Source of the DNA: Piper betle
Lineage: Eukaryota > Streptophyta > Magnoliopsida > Piperales > Piperaceae
DNA: 64,000 nucleotides
Direction: 5' to 3'
NCBI GenBank assembly: GCA_033002965.1
Contig: JAURVB010013530.1
Location: forward strand, 62,001-126,000
A program made the position numbers and the translations under genes. Each line of letters opens with the position of its first letter. Position 1 is the first letter of the stretch. A model generated the notes under the pieces. It was given only the letters and a program-made list of their open reading frames with translations. It searched no databases and was not told the DNA's origin. Positions 24,326-35,971 of this stretch are shown here, one piece after another.

Positions 24326-27300
24326 TCAATTAATGGAAGCCTTCCTCATGCTCCAAGCTTTTAGGTCTCCGACCGTCACCGGCACAGACCCATTGTTGAA
24401 TGCAAACAAGTGAGCCGCCCTCGACACCGCCTTCGTTGGATAAACTCTAGCAGTCATGCATGCTTTTCCTCCTGCTCCGAAGCTCTCCACAACAGAGTGG
24501 TCAATCTGGCCAAGCAATGGAACATATATGAGCGACTAAAATTTACACAGATATGAATAGGAACTTCTCTTATATTGTATATACTAACCAAACTTCTGAG
24601 AGAAAGCTTGCCATCCTTCAAATCAGCATCCACGAATGCTCCGTATGTTGTCTTGTCAAGTGTTGTTCCCAATGAGGACCTGTTTAGAAGAGTTCAATGT
24701 CAGTAAACATTCGCGACAAGCAGTTTCGATCAGCATTAACAGTTTTATGCGAGGAAGAGGTTTGATTGATTACTTGCTCTGGTCGGAGCACATAAGAACG
24801 ACGGGCTTGTTATTAGCGTATTTGAAGACTCGGAAGAAGACAGCAGTTCGCTCTTCCAACTTGTCGGAAGCCAAGACCAACAACCCAAATGGGCCAATTG
24901 ATCCTTTCACATCTGCGTGCTTCTGACTGCAGAGGAGTTGAGGTTTTGTCGTCCACGAGGGATCAAATATCTCTGCTTTCTCCAAGCTGGGCACTTCGAA
25001 TGTTACCTCGACATCAGCCTGTACATACGAAAAATATCATAAACTACAAATCCATAATCCCAATCACCAAAGAGAAGTGCACGGTTCACATAGAAGGATA
25101 AGTAGACGACCTGTGCTGCAGAGAGCTGCTTGGCTCCCACTCCAATAACCTTACCGGGTTGAATTGTCTGCTTGACAATGTGAATTGGTTTTCTTGATCT
25201 CAAGGATTGAATCTCAACAACAGGCCATTGCTTTACCTGCTTCCCACTCTTGTCAAGCCAGATGGTCCTCGGAACTCCCTGCAACAACAAAAACTATCAA
25301 ATTTTAGCTCGGACGTCCAATGTGCATTTTTGCAACAAATTAATATTGACGACGACATGCATTTTTTGTAATGTAAAATTGTCCAAGTACCTGAATTCCA
25401 GCCCATCCTTTCATAATATCATCTTCACGAGAGTCCGACTCGTTCATCCATCCCCAGAGCACTCTCCGGCTCTTGGAGGGGTCAAAGAAGGTCTTGGAGG
25501 CATAGAATTTGCCGTAGTCCAACCGCAATCCGGTGGCATCATCGGGGGAGGTGTTATCCGGCACGTACTTGTCGGAGGTGATGTTGTAGCTTCCAACCGT
25601 GTAGTACTCGAACTTGGTGTCATCCAAACTCACCTTGAGTACATGTTTAACACGGTCACCGATAAACGAGGTGTCCACTCCCTTGACATTCCCATCTTTG
25701 TAAACAGGGAAGAAGTCAGGGCACTCCCACATTCCAGTGTTCTTCGAAGAGTGTAGTGGATGATCGGACTTTGTCCAATGGACGAAGTCCTTGCTCCTAT
25801 ATAGGATGGCCATTCCTCGCCTCCCTCTCTTGCTGCCGATGATCACACGCCAACGGCCGTCATGGCCGAGCCATGCAGTGGTGGGATCGCGGAAGGAGCT
25901 GGCATTGATGGCGTTTTCCGGCGTTGGGGCCATGAGGGGGTTGAAGTCCGGCTTGTCCCACTCGACGAGGAAACGGTCGGATAGGTTCTTGGGCACGGCC
26001 ATGTTTTGTACCTGCTGGTTCTTGGGATCGATGCCGGTGTATAGGATGACGGGCTTGTTGCCGGGGAGGATGGTGGCGGAGCCGGACCAGCAGCCATTTT
26101 GGTCGAATGGTTTGCTGGGGACGATGGCCGGCTTCAGAGGCTTCCAGTTGACAAGATCGGTGGAGACGGAGTGCGCCCACACTATGTTTCCCCACACTGC
26201 CCCCTTTGGGTTGTATTGGTAGAATAAGTGGTAGATGCCATTGTAGTACATAGGGCCTGTTCAAGTTTCATTTTAATTATGTCACTTGGATCGATTGATT
26301 CATCAATGTTATTGGTTGATCGATTCATATAATCAATCAATATAGTCATAGAACTTATGTTGAAAGAAAAAAGAATCATTAGAACTTAATTAGGGAACTA
26401 ACCATTGGGGTCTACATATTGATGTTGATGCCATGAGGTTGAGTTCGGCCCATGTACAATGGAAACAAGGAGTTAGAAAATCAATATGGGCGACACATCA
26501 TACACAAAATAAATAAATGATCATTTGATATGGTCATAAGACTCAGAATAACAGCTAAATTAGTTACTTCCTCAACTTGCAACCTTCCTTTATATCCTGT
26601 CAACAATTGCTTGATCGTACACAACATCAAGTCAAGAAAGGTGGGCAGGCCAGCAAATCTGTTGTCATCTTTGAAAGAAGATTGAACAACTCATGAAGAT
26701 CAAGCAATGAACTCTAAAGGATGACGATTCATAATTGCCAGCACTCATGTTCTAGAGAGAAAAGATGAGAAACGTCGCAATTATGTATTGAGGTTTCACG
26801 ACAAGCACGCATTCAGAATAACTTGGGCCATGACTAAAAACTTTGACGCGACTCCGTCTATGAAACCGTACAAATGCTATTGACGACAAACTGGAAATTA
26901 TGGTTGTTAATTGAGCGAGCCAGCTCGTGAGCATCTAGCGTTCGGCTCGACTTGACTCGACTCAAAACTCGACATTTAAATGCTCGACTCGAACTCGAAT
27001 CTTACGAGCCAACCTTTAGCAAGGTCGTGTTCGATCCGACTCGACTCGGTTGTAACTCGAACTCGACTCGTAGTTCGAAGTGACTCGATTCGAACTCGAC
27101 TCGTAGTTCGACTCAATAAAATAATATAATAATATAGTCTTTATATTATATTATATATATATATATGAAATATAATAACCAAGAAGCAAGATATTTTAAA
27201 TGGTAAGTATTCACCTTAATGATTTCAAGGTTGTTTCGAGCTAACGAACGAGTTTAAGTATATTCTAGCTCGAGTCGAGCTCGAACACATAAAAGATATT

Positions 27301-27827
27301 CGAGTCGAACTCGAGCATGTATGTCTAAAACTCATTCGATCTCGAGTCGAGTTCGAACGAGTTTCGAACTATTCGAGCCGAATTCGAACACATATTGAGC
27401 TCGGCTCGCTCAATTATCACCCCTATCGGTAAAGCCAACTTAGTTCACAACAGACGTCTTAGACGAGAAAAATACAAACAAAATTTTCCACTCACAAGTC
27501 AGAATATTATCGAGTATCGACCATTCCAAAAATTTTTAGAAATTTCCCACCAAATGATCTTCTTTCATCTCCAAGAGATTACCCACAAGCATAATTAATC
27601 CGAATCAAGCAGAGAAATGCACAGGGTGCAGAATTGCAGCACGCACCATTGATCCAATTCCTGGGTGGCTGGAAATGGTATGCAGTTCTGTGGAGGGGGC
27701 TGATTTTGGTGGCCTCAACCGACTGGAATGTTTGGTACGTGATATGGGAAGACTCCACCCCAATCTTCCCCAAGAGGAGGAGGAAAGAAACGCAGAGAGA
27801 GAGGAGAATATGGTTGAGACCCACCAT
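24326..27827 (-). CDS. cell-wall invertase (GH32 beta-fructofuranosidase), copy 1, intact
   Basis: A secreted enzyme that hydrolyses sucrose to glucose and fructose in the apoplast, feeding sink tissue. Exons (minus strand): 27647-27827, 26403-26411, 25391-26256, 25111-25278, 24774-25018, 24589-24679, 24326-24505. The sum is 1740 nt, 579 residues, the usual family length. A hydrophobic signal peptide covers residues 5-20. The beta-fructosidase motif NDPNG is completed by the 9-nt mini-exon (Asp61 nucleophile). FRDP (Asp187) and WECPD (Glu241, acid/base) complete the triad. The Pro in WECPD marks the cell-wall rather than vacuolar type. LDDTK (Asp275, Lys278) keeps the Asp239/Lys242 pair of Arabidopsis cwINV1, which favours sucrose over fructan, so a fructan exohydrolase role is less likely. 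The C-terminal beta-sandwich has VVLMCSDQS and IDHSVVESF. Neighbour: duplicated copy 2, 8.6 kb away. Confidence 0.94.
26403..26411 (-). other. 9-nt mini-exon 2 of invertase copy 1
   Basis: ACCCCAATG (minus strand) supplies most of DPN in NDPNG. It is bounded by an acceptor TATGTAG and a donor GTTAG. The mini-exon is a known hallmark of plant acid invertase genes. The donor here departs from the GTGAG found in copy 2. Confidence 0.9.
26899..27425. mobile_element. hAT-like TCGA-rich element in invertase intron 1
   Basis: A 527-bp element with inverted ends (AATTGAGCGAGCC left, GGCTCGCTCAATT right; outermost TATGGTTG against TAGGGGTG). It is filled with ACTCGA/GAGTCGA motifs around a TATATA core. 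It is flanked by CTGGAAAT (26891-26898) and TCGGTAAA (27426-27433). Copy 2 of the duplication has the empty site CCGGTAAT at about 35492, so the 8-bp target is directly visible. No coding capacity. Confidence 0.85.
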
Positions 27828-27900
27828 AGGATGGAGCTATGTCGAGGGCAACCTTTTCTGATGTACTTCGGAGGATGGGATGATGTAGAAGGGTCACATA

Positions 27901-27908
27901 TATTTATA
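27901..27908 (-). promoter_or_regulatory. TATA box of invertase copy 1
   Basis: TATAAATA on the minus strand, about 75 bp upstream of the invertase ATG, in the same position as in copy 2. Confidence 0.65.
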
Positions 27909-27964
27909 TCAAGATAAAAGTATGGTAAGCAATGAAAGGTGCCATGAAAGGTGAATTTATGGGC

Positions 27965-28332
27965 CTCATTTTGATAATTCCGCGATATTAGACTTTTTCT
28001 TGAGAACTTCACGAAATTTTTTATAGTGACCCGAAATCTTATCGGATGGCGACGGTGGCACTGTGATTAATTGCGTGCACGGGAGGAAATTTGAGCTGTA
28101 ATGACTTAAGGAATCCATTATTTCTATATCACATGGTATTTTCTTAACCTCATTTTGATAATTCCGCGATATTAGACTTTTTCTTGAGAACTTCACGAAA
28201 TTTTTTATAGTGACCCGAAATCTTATCGGATGGCGACGGTGGTACTGTGATTAATTGCGTGCACGGGAGGAAATTTGAGCTGTAATGACGTAAGGAATCC
28301 ATTATTTCTATATCAGGTGGTATTTTCTTAAC
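27965..28332. repeat. 184-bp tandem duplication in the invertase copy 1 promoter
   Basis: The block from CTCATTTTGATAATTCCGCG to TTTTCTTAAC occurs twice (starts 27965 and 28149). Copy 2 of the locus has it once (near 36034). The more distal unit has TGACGTAAGG where the proximal one has TGACTTAAGG, so it carries a TGACG/ACGT bZIP-type core. Confidence 0.9.
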
Positions 28333-29190
28333 CTCTAATCCGCCATATTAAACAAGGAGGGGCTTATTTTTACGGTTGGAATATGGCAAAGTTTGATAAT
28401 GTTTTAGAGATGGCATCCACTATCCATTACCTGGGTCACAGTAACGTATTCCCACCCACTATAGGTGGCTCTTTTGGATTCAAATAGATCAGATCCATGC
28501 CCCATTGCTTTTGGCCTCTCTTAACCAACCAACAGCATGCGTTTCAATTAGATTTGAACCTCTCAAAGTCCCATTCTAATTTGTGCCCTTAGGTTTGTCC
28601 CTTCGGCCAAATTGGTATTAGCAATCTATACTATGATTATTATTTAATTTAATGTTTTGGGGATTTTTTTTAGCATGCACATATAGCTGTTAGTGTTTCC
28701 CATGGGAAATCAGAGGAGGAGAATAAGTTTATGGGTTAGAGGGAAGGTCCAAGGATCGAGGGGATCCCTTCCCCCATGTGTTACAAACTTGTAATATAAG
28801 CATAATTTAATAAATTTGATTGGTTTATATTTACTTAATTATGAGTGCTTAAAAATTTAACTGTAATAATTAAATTAATTTCTTTCAATTAAAAAGATTC
28901 TAGAGACAAAATTAAAAATACAATTTCCCTATACTTTTGACTAGGAACGGGCTTAAATTAGTTTTTTATAGCCCTTGCTACATCAAATCCCTAGCCATAA
29001 TCTACATATCTTTAATCCAAGCCAAAACAAAATTTGCAAGGTTGTTATGAGATGAGTTATTATTAGGTGAACGATCCAAAATTTTCATTTATTACTCTTT
29101 CAATTTAGGGTATTTTGAAGGTTTTAATAATAAATTGGTTGAGCATTTAGGCGAACGAAGTTTCAACCAATTCATATCACTAGCCAAATT

Positions 29191-29237
<47 letters not shown>

Positions 29238-29430
29238 GAAAAATTTATATAAGTTATGCCTCACATAACTTATACGAGTTATATATTTAATTTGAATATT
29301 TTTAGTAGTTTTCACAAAGTAATATTTATATATATTTAAAGTAAGGTACATAAGTAAGTGATTGATAACATTTTTTCTTACATCATTAAGACTTACTTTT
29401 GAATTTTCAAAAGATTGCATAAGTTCAACA
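28333..29430. other. distal upstream region of invertase copy 1
   Basis: AT-rich sequence shared with copy 2, ending in a (TA)n microsatellite (about 29194-29233) and the right edge of the duplication. No gene is seen. Confidence 0.6.
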
Positions 29431-29449
29431 TTGGTAGTGCATCTCGGAC

Positions 29450-29612
29450 GGCGGTTGTACACCTCGGCGGTGGTTGTGTGACTAGGTCGGCAGTCGTGCA
29501 ACTCGGTCGGCGGTCGTGCAACTCGGTCGGCGGTCGTGCAACTCGATCGGCGGTTGTGCACTCAGTCGGTGGTTGTGCACTCGGTCGGCGGTTGTGCAAC
29601 TCTGTCGGCCAC
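29450..29612. repeat. 20-bp minisatellite, about 8 units
   Basis: The unit ACTCGGTCGGCGGTCGTGCA is repeated about eight times with drift. Open frames across it (Thr/Ala/Pro/Arg-rich) are a product of the repeat. Confidence 0.85.
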
Positions 29613-30113
29613 AATCCTATCTAGATACTAAAAATCTGATCTTAATCGTATACATCATAAATCCTCTCTACTATCTCTGACAAATCTTGGCTGTTAACAA
29701 CTCGGCTTAGGTTCTCTAGTCATGCGTGTCTGATCCGGAGGGTTTGTATCAAAGTGCTGACACATATGATGGTAAACCTATGCTGGACCCTCTCTAATCT
29801 CATGAAATCTGAAATGACTGCCTTCATCAGTGCTGGTTGGCCCTCAAATAGCAATCATTGGTCTGGTACTTTATCTCTAGTGGAATTCTGTCTGATCTCA
29901 CTATAACAATCCATAAAAATGACTTGCCAGCTCAACTAAAGCCAATTCCACATAATTCTGATTAAGTCTTGAATACACTATTGTCCAAACAACATATTAA
30001 GAAAATTTGCATGTAAAGAAAATATACGAAAACATACCTGCCAGCTGGACTCGGAGCAGTCTTTGCACACACATCACCTATAAAAGTATCATACATCTTA
30101 ATCGGCCGAGAGT

Positions 30114-30126
30114 GGCTCTGATACCA
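30114..30126 (-). other. primer-binding site (tRNA-iMet)
   Basis: TGGTATCAGAGCC on the minus strand is the standard complement of initiator tRNA-Met 3' end. It lies four bases from the LTR edge, which fixes the element's orientation as minus. Confidence 0.85.
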
Positions 30127-30130
30127 ATGT

Positions 30131-32496
30131 TGTAACACCTCAAATCCGGTCCACACTCGTGAACCGAACCGGCATGTTACAGGCCCCGGTTAGGTCGGCT
30201 AACTCGAACCTAACTCATGCGGATTCAATTTCGGCGTCTTAAGATGAAGATACGACTCACAATGCATTGATGAATATACAACCCTAACGTGGTACTACAT
30301 GAATGACATACAATTCAAACACACACCAATACCATTACGATTAAACTCAATAAAAATTCTAAAATAAAACGGATAGAATTTCCCCTAAAAATGCAATTAA
30401 GGGCCACCCTATCAAATATACATATAAAAATATATATAACCAAGTATCAAACAATTTCATTCACACAAAATCTAATCTAATATACACGCTTGGGTTTCAA
30501 CCCATCATACTTTTGTTGCGCTACTCTGATCATTTCATTTCATCTCATTGTCATGCCTCAAACATTTACTCATAGCATGTTTATAAAATAACATCATAAA
30601 CAAAACATTAAACATTCAATCACCCAATGTGTGTGTGCAGAAGACCTTATTGCTCCTCCGTCCTGGCCGGCCCATCCATCTCGTGCTTATCACCTACATA
30701 TATATAGGAAAAAATGTCAGTAACAAGCGTTACTGGTCCGAAAAGAAAATAACTATAACAAACTAGCTATGAGAGCAAACTCTCATATGAACGAAATCAT
30801 CATGTACTCCACGTGAACACTCTGAAGGGCACTACTGAGGAGCCACTGGGATGCAGACCCGGTAGCATCCCGAACTTACTGATCTGCTGCTGGTATTGTG
30901 CTACTCTCAGCACTTCTTTTTCAGTACTTCTCGTGAAACTTTATCCTAAGCCCTCTCCTTACCTCCATATTTCTCCTGGCCTTGTGTACGAAGGTTGAGT
31001 ACTCTTAGGCAGTCGCCTTTGGTACCCTTTGAACCACAAGTCCGGACATGCGCTGTACTAAACAGTACCCGTAAGCCTCCATGTTTTCTGGGTGTGAGGA
31101 ACTCAAACGCAGAGTTGTCAGGATCCCTCGGTAATGGAACAGTCCGCTGGCACTAATCCAGAGCCCGCTTTGACTATCACGGCATCCTCTGCATGGTACG
31201 TGCAGTCGATTTCTCCATCTCTCGTCTCACAGAAATGTGAAACTATATATATATATATATATATATAGGCTTGGGTAGGGAGTTATATAATAGGCCCGAA
31301 GGCAACTTTTGGTGGATCTTGTTTTCGAAATCAACCTCGAGGGATCTCATCCTCGAGGGGTTATTAATCCGGAAAATGTTCGATTAAATGGCCCGAGTTA
31401 AGTGGGATCCGATAAACGCCACTTAACCCGTCCTGCAGGCAATAATCAAACATACAATAGAAAGAGTAAATCAGAGACGAGTCCTAAACGGACCTGGTAG
31501 AAGCTCTAAGCGTGTCATCGCGCCTAGGCGGCAAACTCCTACTCCATACCTACACATCAAAACTAAATACTAACGCCCGCAAACTAAATGATGAATCACA
31601 CACACAATGACCGTCAATCAACAATTAAATAATCATAAATATGAAAATAATTCTAACTAATGTTATTCATACCAATTTTACTGTGTTTTTCCTAAGTTAT
31701 ATCATACCCGATTAACATGCTCAAATTTACTTTACATCATCGGATCACTTAATATTTACTCATTACCAATCATATCGTACATATCATTACTTCTTTCATG
31801 CTCAGACTTCTATCATGGGAATCACTCAATCCTATCATGTTATGCTAACAATCATCAATTTAAATAATCAAATTGGAGGTAATTATACCACACATCGTCG
31901 GCAATCGGCGACGGCTAAGGTTCCGTCGCGTGTCTCGGAGCTCCCCGGCGTCGGACGTTTGATCGGGCTTGACTGGGTGAGCCCCGCGGAAGATCCGGTG
32001 AATTCCGGCGAATTCTAAAAATTCCGGTTTTCTGGCGGCTACTGGCGGTTTTTCGGCGACTTCCGGTGGTTTTCCGACGACAATCGCCGGCGGCGTCTAC
32101 TGGCCGGAAAGTGGTCGTGTTGGGTACCCTCGGAACCGGCTCGGGGAGCCCGACTCATCTACTAGGTCGACGCGGCCAACGGAGGTGGCGGCTTGCCGGA
32201 AAATGCATAAAACAGAGCGGCGGCGTTGGGTCGCTAAATCCGGCCGGCCAGGGCGGCGATGGCCTACGTTCCAGTCGGGGAAGGTCGCTGGAAGGCTGAG
32301 GGTGCTAAGGCGAGTGACCAATTGCGGCGATGCTGGTCGCCGGCGGCAGAATCGGTGATGGAAGCGCAACGCGGGCGCGGCATTGCGGCGTGGCTTCCTT
32401 GCGTCGCGGCGGTCCGACGGGGGCCGGACCTGGTCGGAGCAGCACGGCAACATCGTCGCCGAGCTGGGCGGCGTCGGTCGAATCGTGGGTTTTACA
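30131..32496 (-). mobile_element. LTR (2.4 kb) of truncated Ty3/gypsy-type (probably Tekay-like) element
   Basis: The LTR runs from TGTAACACC to GGGTTTTACA and is closely related to the solo LTR at 47163-50183. It is GC-rich toward the plus-strand right end (31900-32480). Only one LTR is present, and its outer end abuts invertase copy 2 directly. Clade assignment is inferred from LTR length and termini only. Confidence 0.8.
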
Positions 32497-32917
32497 TGAT
32501 GTACATACTTCAGGATTGATTTATGAAATTGGAAATGGAAAATGAGCCTAGCTCGTCAAAATCTAAATCCAATAGTTTCAATGGGTTGAACACAACTAAT
32601 GGCAGCTACCAATGTAGGAACTGTGAGGCTGTTTAATTAGGTCCTATGGTTATTTTGGATTTGGATGCAACAAGGATATTTGGATATATAAAATGGCCCC
32701 AGGGCGAGCCTAATTAAATTAAGCAAACAAAATGGCAGTGGATCAAAGAAATCTCTATGATTTATTTTAACAAATTATGAGTCGAATTGGAAGCTGCCAA
32801 TTAAGTATTGTAGCAGACAACGGACTCATTTTGGGTTATTCCATCAGACAAGCTCAGTTGTAATTTAGGAATAAAATAGGAGATTAGCCTACTAGTAAAT
32901 CCTCTCATATTAAACAA

Positions 32918-35890
32918 TCAATTAATGGAAGCCTTCCTCATGCTCCAAGCTTTTAGGTCTCCGACCGTCACCGGCACAGACCCATTGTTGAATGCAAACA
33001 AGTGAGCCGCCCTCGACACCGCCTTCGTTGGATAAACTCTAGCAGTCATGCATGCTTTTCCTCCTGCTCCGAAGCTCTCCACAACAGAGTGGTCAATCTG
33101 GCCAAGCAATGGAACATATATGAGCGACTAAAATTTACACAGATATGAATAGGAACTTCTCTTATATTGTATATACTAACCAAACTTCTGAGAGAAAGCT
33201 TGCCATCCTTCAAATCAGCATCCACGAATGCTCCGTATGTTGTCTTGTCAAGTGTTGTTCCCAATGAGGACCTGTTTAGAAGAGTTCAATGTCGGTAAAC
33301 ATTCGCGACAAGCAGTTTCGATCAGCATTAACAGTTTTATGCGAGGAAGAGGTTTGATTGATTACTTGCTCTGGTCGGAGCACATAAGAACGACGGGCTT
33401 GTTATTAGCGTATTTGAAGACTCGGAAGAAGACAGCAGTTCGCTCTTCCAACTTGTCGGAAGCCAAGACCAACAACCCAAATGGGCCAATTGATCCTTTC
33501 ACATCTGCGTGCTTCTGACTGCAGAGGAGTTGAGGTTTTGTCGTCCACGAGGGATCAAATATCTCTGCTTTCTCCAAGCTGGGCACTTCGAATGTTACCT
33601 CGACATCAGCCTGTACATACGAAAAATATCATAAACTACAAATCCATAATCCCAATCACCAAAGAGAAGTGCACGGTTCACATAGAAGGATAAGTAGACG
33701 ACCTGTGCTGCAGAGAGCTGCTTGGCTCCCACTCCAATAACCTTACCGGGTTGAATTGTCTGCTTGACAATGTGAATTGGTTTTCTTGATCTCAAGGATT
33801 GAATCTCAACAACAGGCCATTGCTTTACCTGCTTCCCACTCTTGTCAAGCCAGATGGTCCTCGGAACTCCCTGCAACAACAAAAACTATCAAATTTTAAC
33901 TCGGACGTCCAATGTGCATTTTTGCAACAAATTAATATTGACGACGACATGCATTTTTTGTAACGTAAAATTGTCCAAGTACCTGAATTCCAGCCCATCC
34001 TTTCATAATATCATCGTCACGAGAGTCCGACTCGTTCATCCATCCCCAGAGCACTCTCCGGCTCTTGGAGGGGTCAAAGAAGGTCTTGGAGGCATAGAAT
34101 TTGCCGTAGTCCAACCGCAATCCGGTGGCATCATCGGGGGAGGTGTTATCCGGCACGTACTTGTCGGAGGTGATGTTGTAGCTTCCAACCGTGTAGTACT
34201 CGAACTTGGTGTCATCCAAACTCACCTTGAGTACATGTTTAACACGGTCACCGATAAACGAGGTGTCCACTCCCTTGACATTCCCATCTTTGTAAACAGG
34301 GAAGAAGTCAGGGCACTCCCACATTCCGGTGTTCTTCGAAGAGTGTAGTGGATGATCGGACTTTGCCCAATGGACGAAGTCCTTGCTCCTATATAGGATG
34401 GCCATCCCTCGCCTCCTCTCTTGCTGCCGATGATCACACGCCAACGGCCGTCATGGCCGAGCCATGCAGTGGTGGGATCGCGGAAGGAGCTGGCATTGAT
34501 GGCGTTTTCCGGCGTTGGGGCCATGAGGGGGTTGAAGTCCGGCTTGTCCCACTCGACGAGGAAACGGTCGGATAGGTTCTTGGGCACGGCCATGTTTTGG
34601 ACCTGCTGGTTCTTGGGGTCGATGCCGGTGTATAGGATGACGGGCTTGTTGCCGGGGAGGATGGTGGCGGAGCCGGACCAGCAGCCATTTTGGTCGAATG
34701 GTTTGCTGGGGACGATGGCCGGCTTCAGAGGCTTCCAGTTGACAAGATCGGTGGAGACGGAGTGCGCCCACACTATGTTTCCCCACACTGCCCCCTTTGG
34801 GTTGTATTGGTAGAATAAGTGGTAGATGCCATTGTAGTACATAGGGCCTGTTCAAGTTTCATTTTAATTATGTCACTTGGATCGATTGATTCATCAATGT
34901 TATTGGTTGATCGATTCATATAATCAATCAATGTAGTCATAGAACTTATGTTGAAAGAAAAAAGAATCATTAGAACTTAATTAGGGAACTCACCATTGGG
35001 GTCTACATATTGATGTTGATGCCATGAGGTTGAGTTCGGCCCATGTACAATGGAAACAACGGCAACAAGGAGTTAGAAAATCAATATGGGCGACACATCA
35101 TACACGAAATAAATAAATGATCATTTGATATGGTCATAAGACTCAGAATAACAGCTAAATTAGTTACTTCCTCAACTCGCAACCTTCCTTTAAATCATGT
35201 CAACAATTGCTTGATCGTACACAACATCAAGTCAAGAAAGGTGGGCAGGCCAGCAAATCTGTTGTCATCTTTGAAAGAAGATTGAACAACTCATGACGAT
35301 CAAGCAATGAACTCTAAAGGATGACGATTCATAATTGCCAGTACTCATGTTCTAGGGAGAAAAGATGAGAAACGTCGCAATTATCAATTGAGGTTTCACG
35401 ACAAGCACGCATTCAGAATAACTTGGGCCATGACTAAAAACTTCGACGCGACTCCGTCTATGAAACCATACAAATGCTATTGACGACAAACCGGTAATAC
35501 CAACTTAGTTCACAACAGACGTCTAAGACGTGAAAAATACAAAAAAATTTCCACTCACAAGTCACAATACTATCGAGTATCGACCATTCCACCAATTTTA
35601 GAAATTTCCCACCAAATGATCTCCTTTTCATAACCAAGAGATTACCCACAAGCACAATTAATCCGAATCAAGCAGAGAAATGCACAGGGTGCAGAATTGC
35701 AGCACGCACCATTGATCCAATTCCTGGGTGGCTGGAAATGGTATGCAGTTCTGTGGAGGGGCTTGATTTTGGTGGCCTCGACCGACTGGAGTGTTTTGTA
35801 GGTGATATGGGAAGACTCCACCCCAATCTTCCCCAAGAGGAGGAGAAAAGAAACGCAGAGAGAGAGGAGAATATGGTTGAGACCCACCAT
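32918..35890 (-). pseudogene. cell-wall invertase (GH32), copy 2, frameshifted
   Basis: Same gene structure as copy 1: exons 35710-35890, 34994-35002, 33983-34847, 33703-33870, 33366-33610, 33181-33271, 32918-33097. It keeps the signal peptide, NDPNG, FRDP, WECPD, LDDTK and the mini-exon. Exon 3 is one base shorter: a CCC at the equivalent place in copy 1 is CC at 34415-34416. The frame is lost just after VIIGSKRG, upstream of the WECPD acid/base Glu, so as read no active enzyme is possible. Downstream exons show no further damage. Coding changes against copy 1 are few (for example WTKSD to WAKSD, SRED to SRDD), so the duplication is young. Its mini-exon donor is GTGAG. Alternative: an assembly error in an intact gene. 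Confidence 0.85.
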
Positions 35891-35963
35891 AGGATGGAGC
35901 TATGTCGAAGGCGATCTTTTCTGATGTACTTCGGTGGATGAGATGATGTAGAAGGGTCACATA

Positions 35964-35971
35964 TATTTATA
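35964..35971 (-). promoter_or_regulatory. TATA box of invertase copy 2
   Basis: TATAAATA on the minus strand about 75 bp upstream of the ATG, conserved with copy 1. Confidence 0.6.

Larger units (their letters stand above)
23808..29430. repeat. segmental duplication, copy 1 (invertase locus)
   Basis: This segment matches 32497-37229 almost base for base from TGATGTACATACTTCAGG to GCATAAGTTCA. Relative to copy 2 it carries an extra 94 bp near 23847-23940, a hAT-like insertion (26899-27425) and a doubled 184-bp block (27965-28332). Homology stops sharply at both ends. Confidence 0.93.
29431..30130 (-). mobile_element. truncated internal part of a Ty3/gypsy-type element
   Basis: This stretch lies between the right edge of invertase copy 1 and the LTR. 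Read on the minus strand it follows the LTR and starts with a primer-binding site, so it is the 5' leader of a minus-oriented LTR element. It is cut off at 29430. It holds a minisatellite and no recognisable gag or pol. Confidence 0.65.

Noticed and set aside
25791..26222. 143-residue plus-strand open frame opposite invertase exon 3 (and its twin at 34421)
   Set aside because: It is the antisense of conserved invertase coding sequence, with no motif of its own.
29194..29233. Regular (TA)n tracts here and at 31241, 37051, 39507 and 55310 as possible functional elements
   Set aside because: Simple microsatellites. No CRISPR-like array with constant spacers exists anywhere in the window.
29172..29624. 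Thr/Arg-rich open frames over the minisatellite
   Set aside because: They are produced by the 20-bp repeat, with no homology to a known domain.
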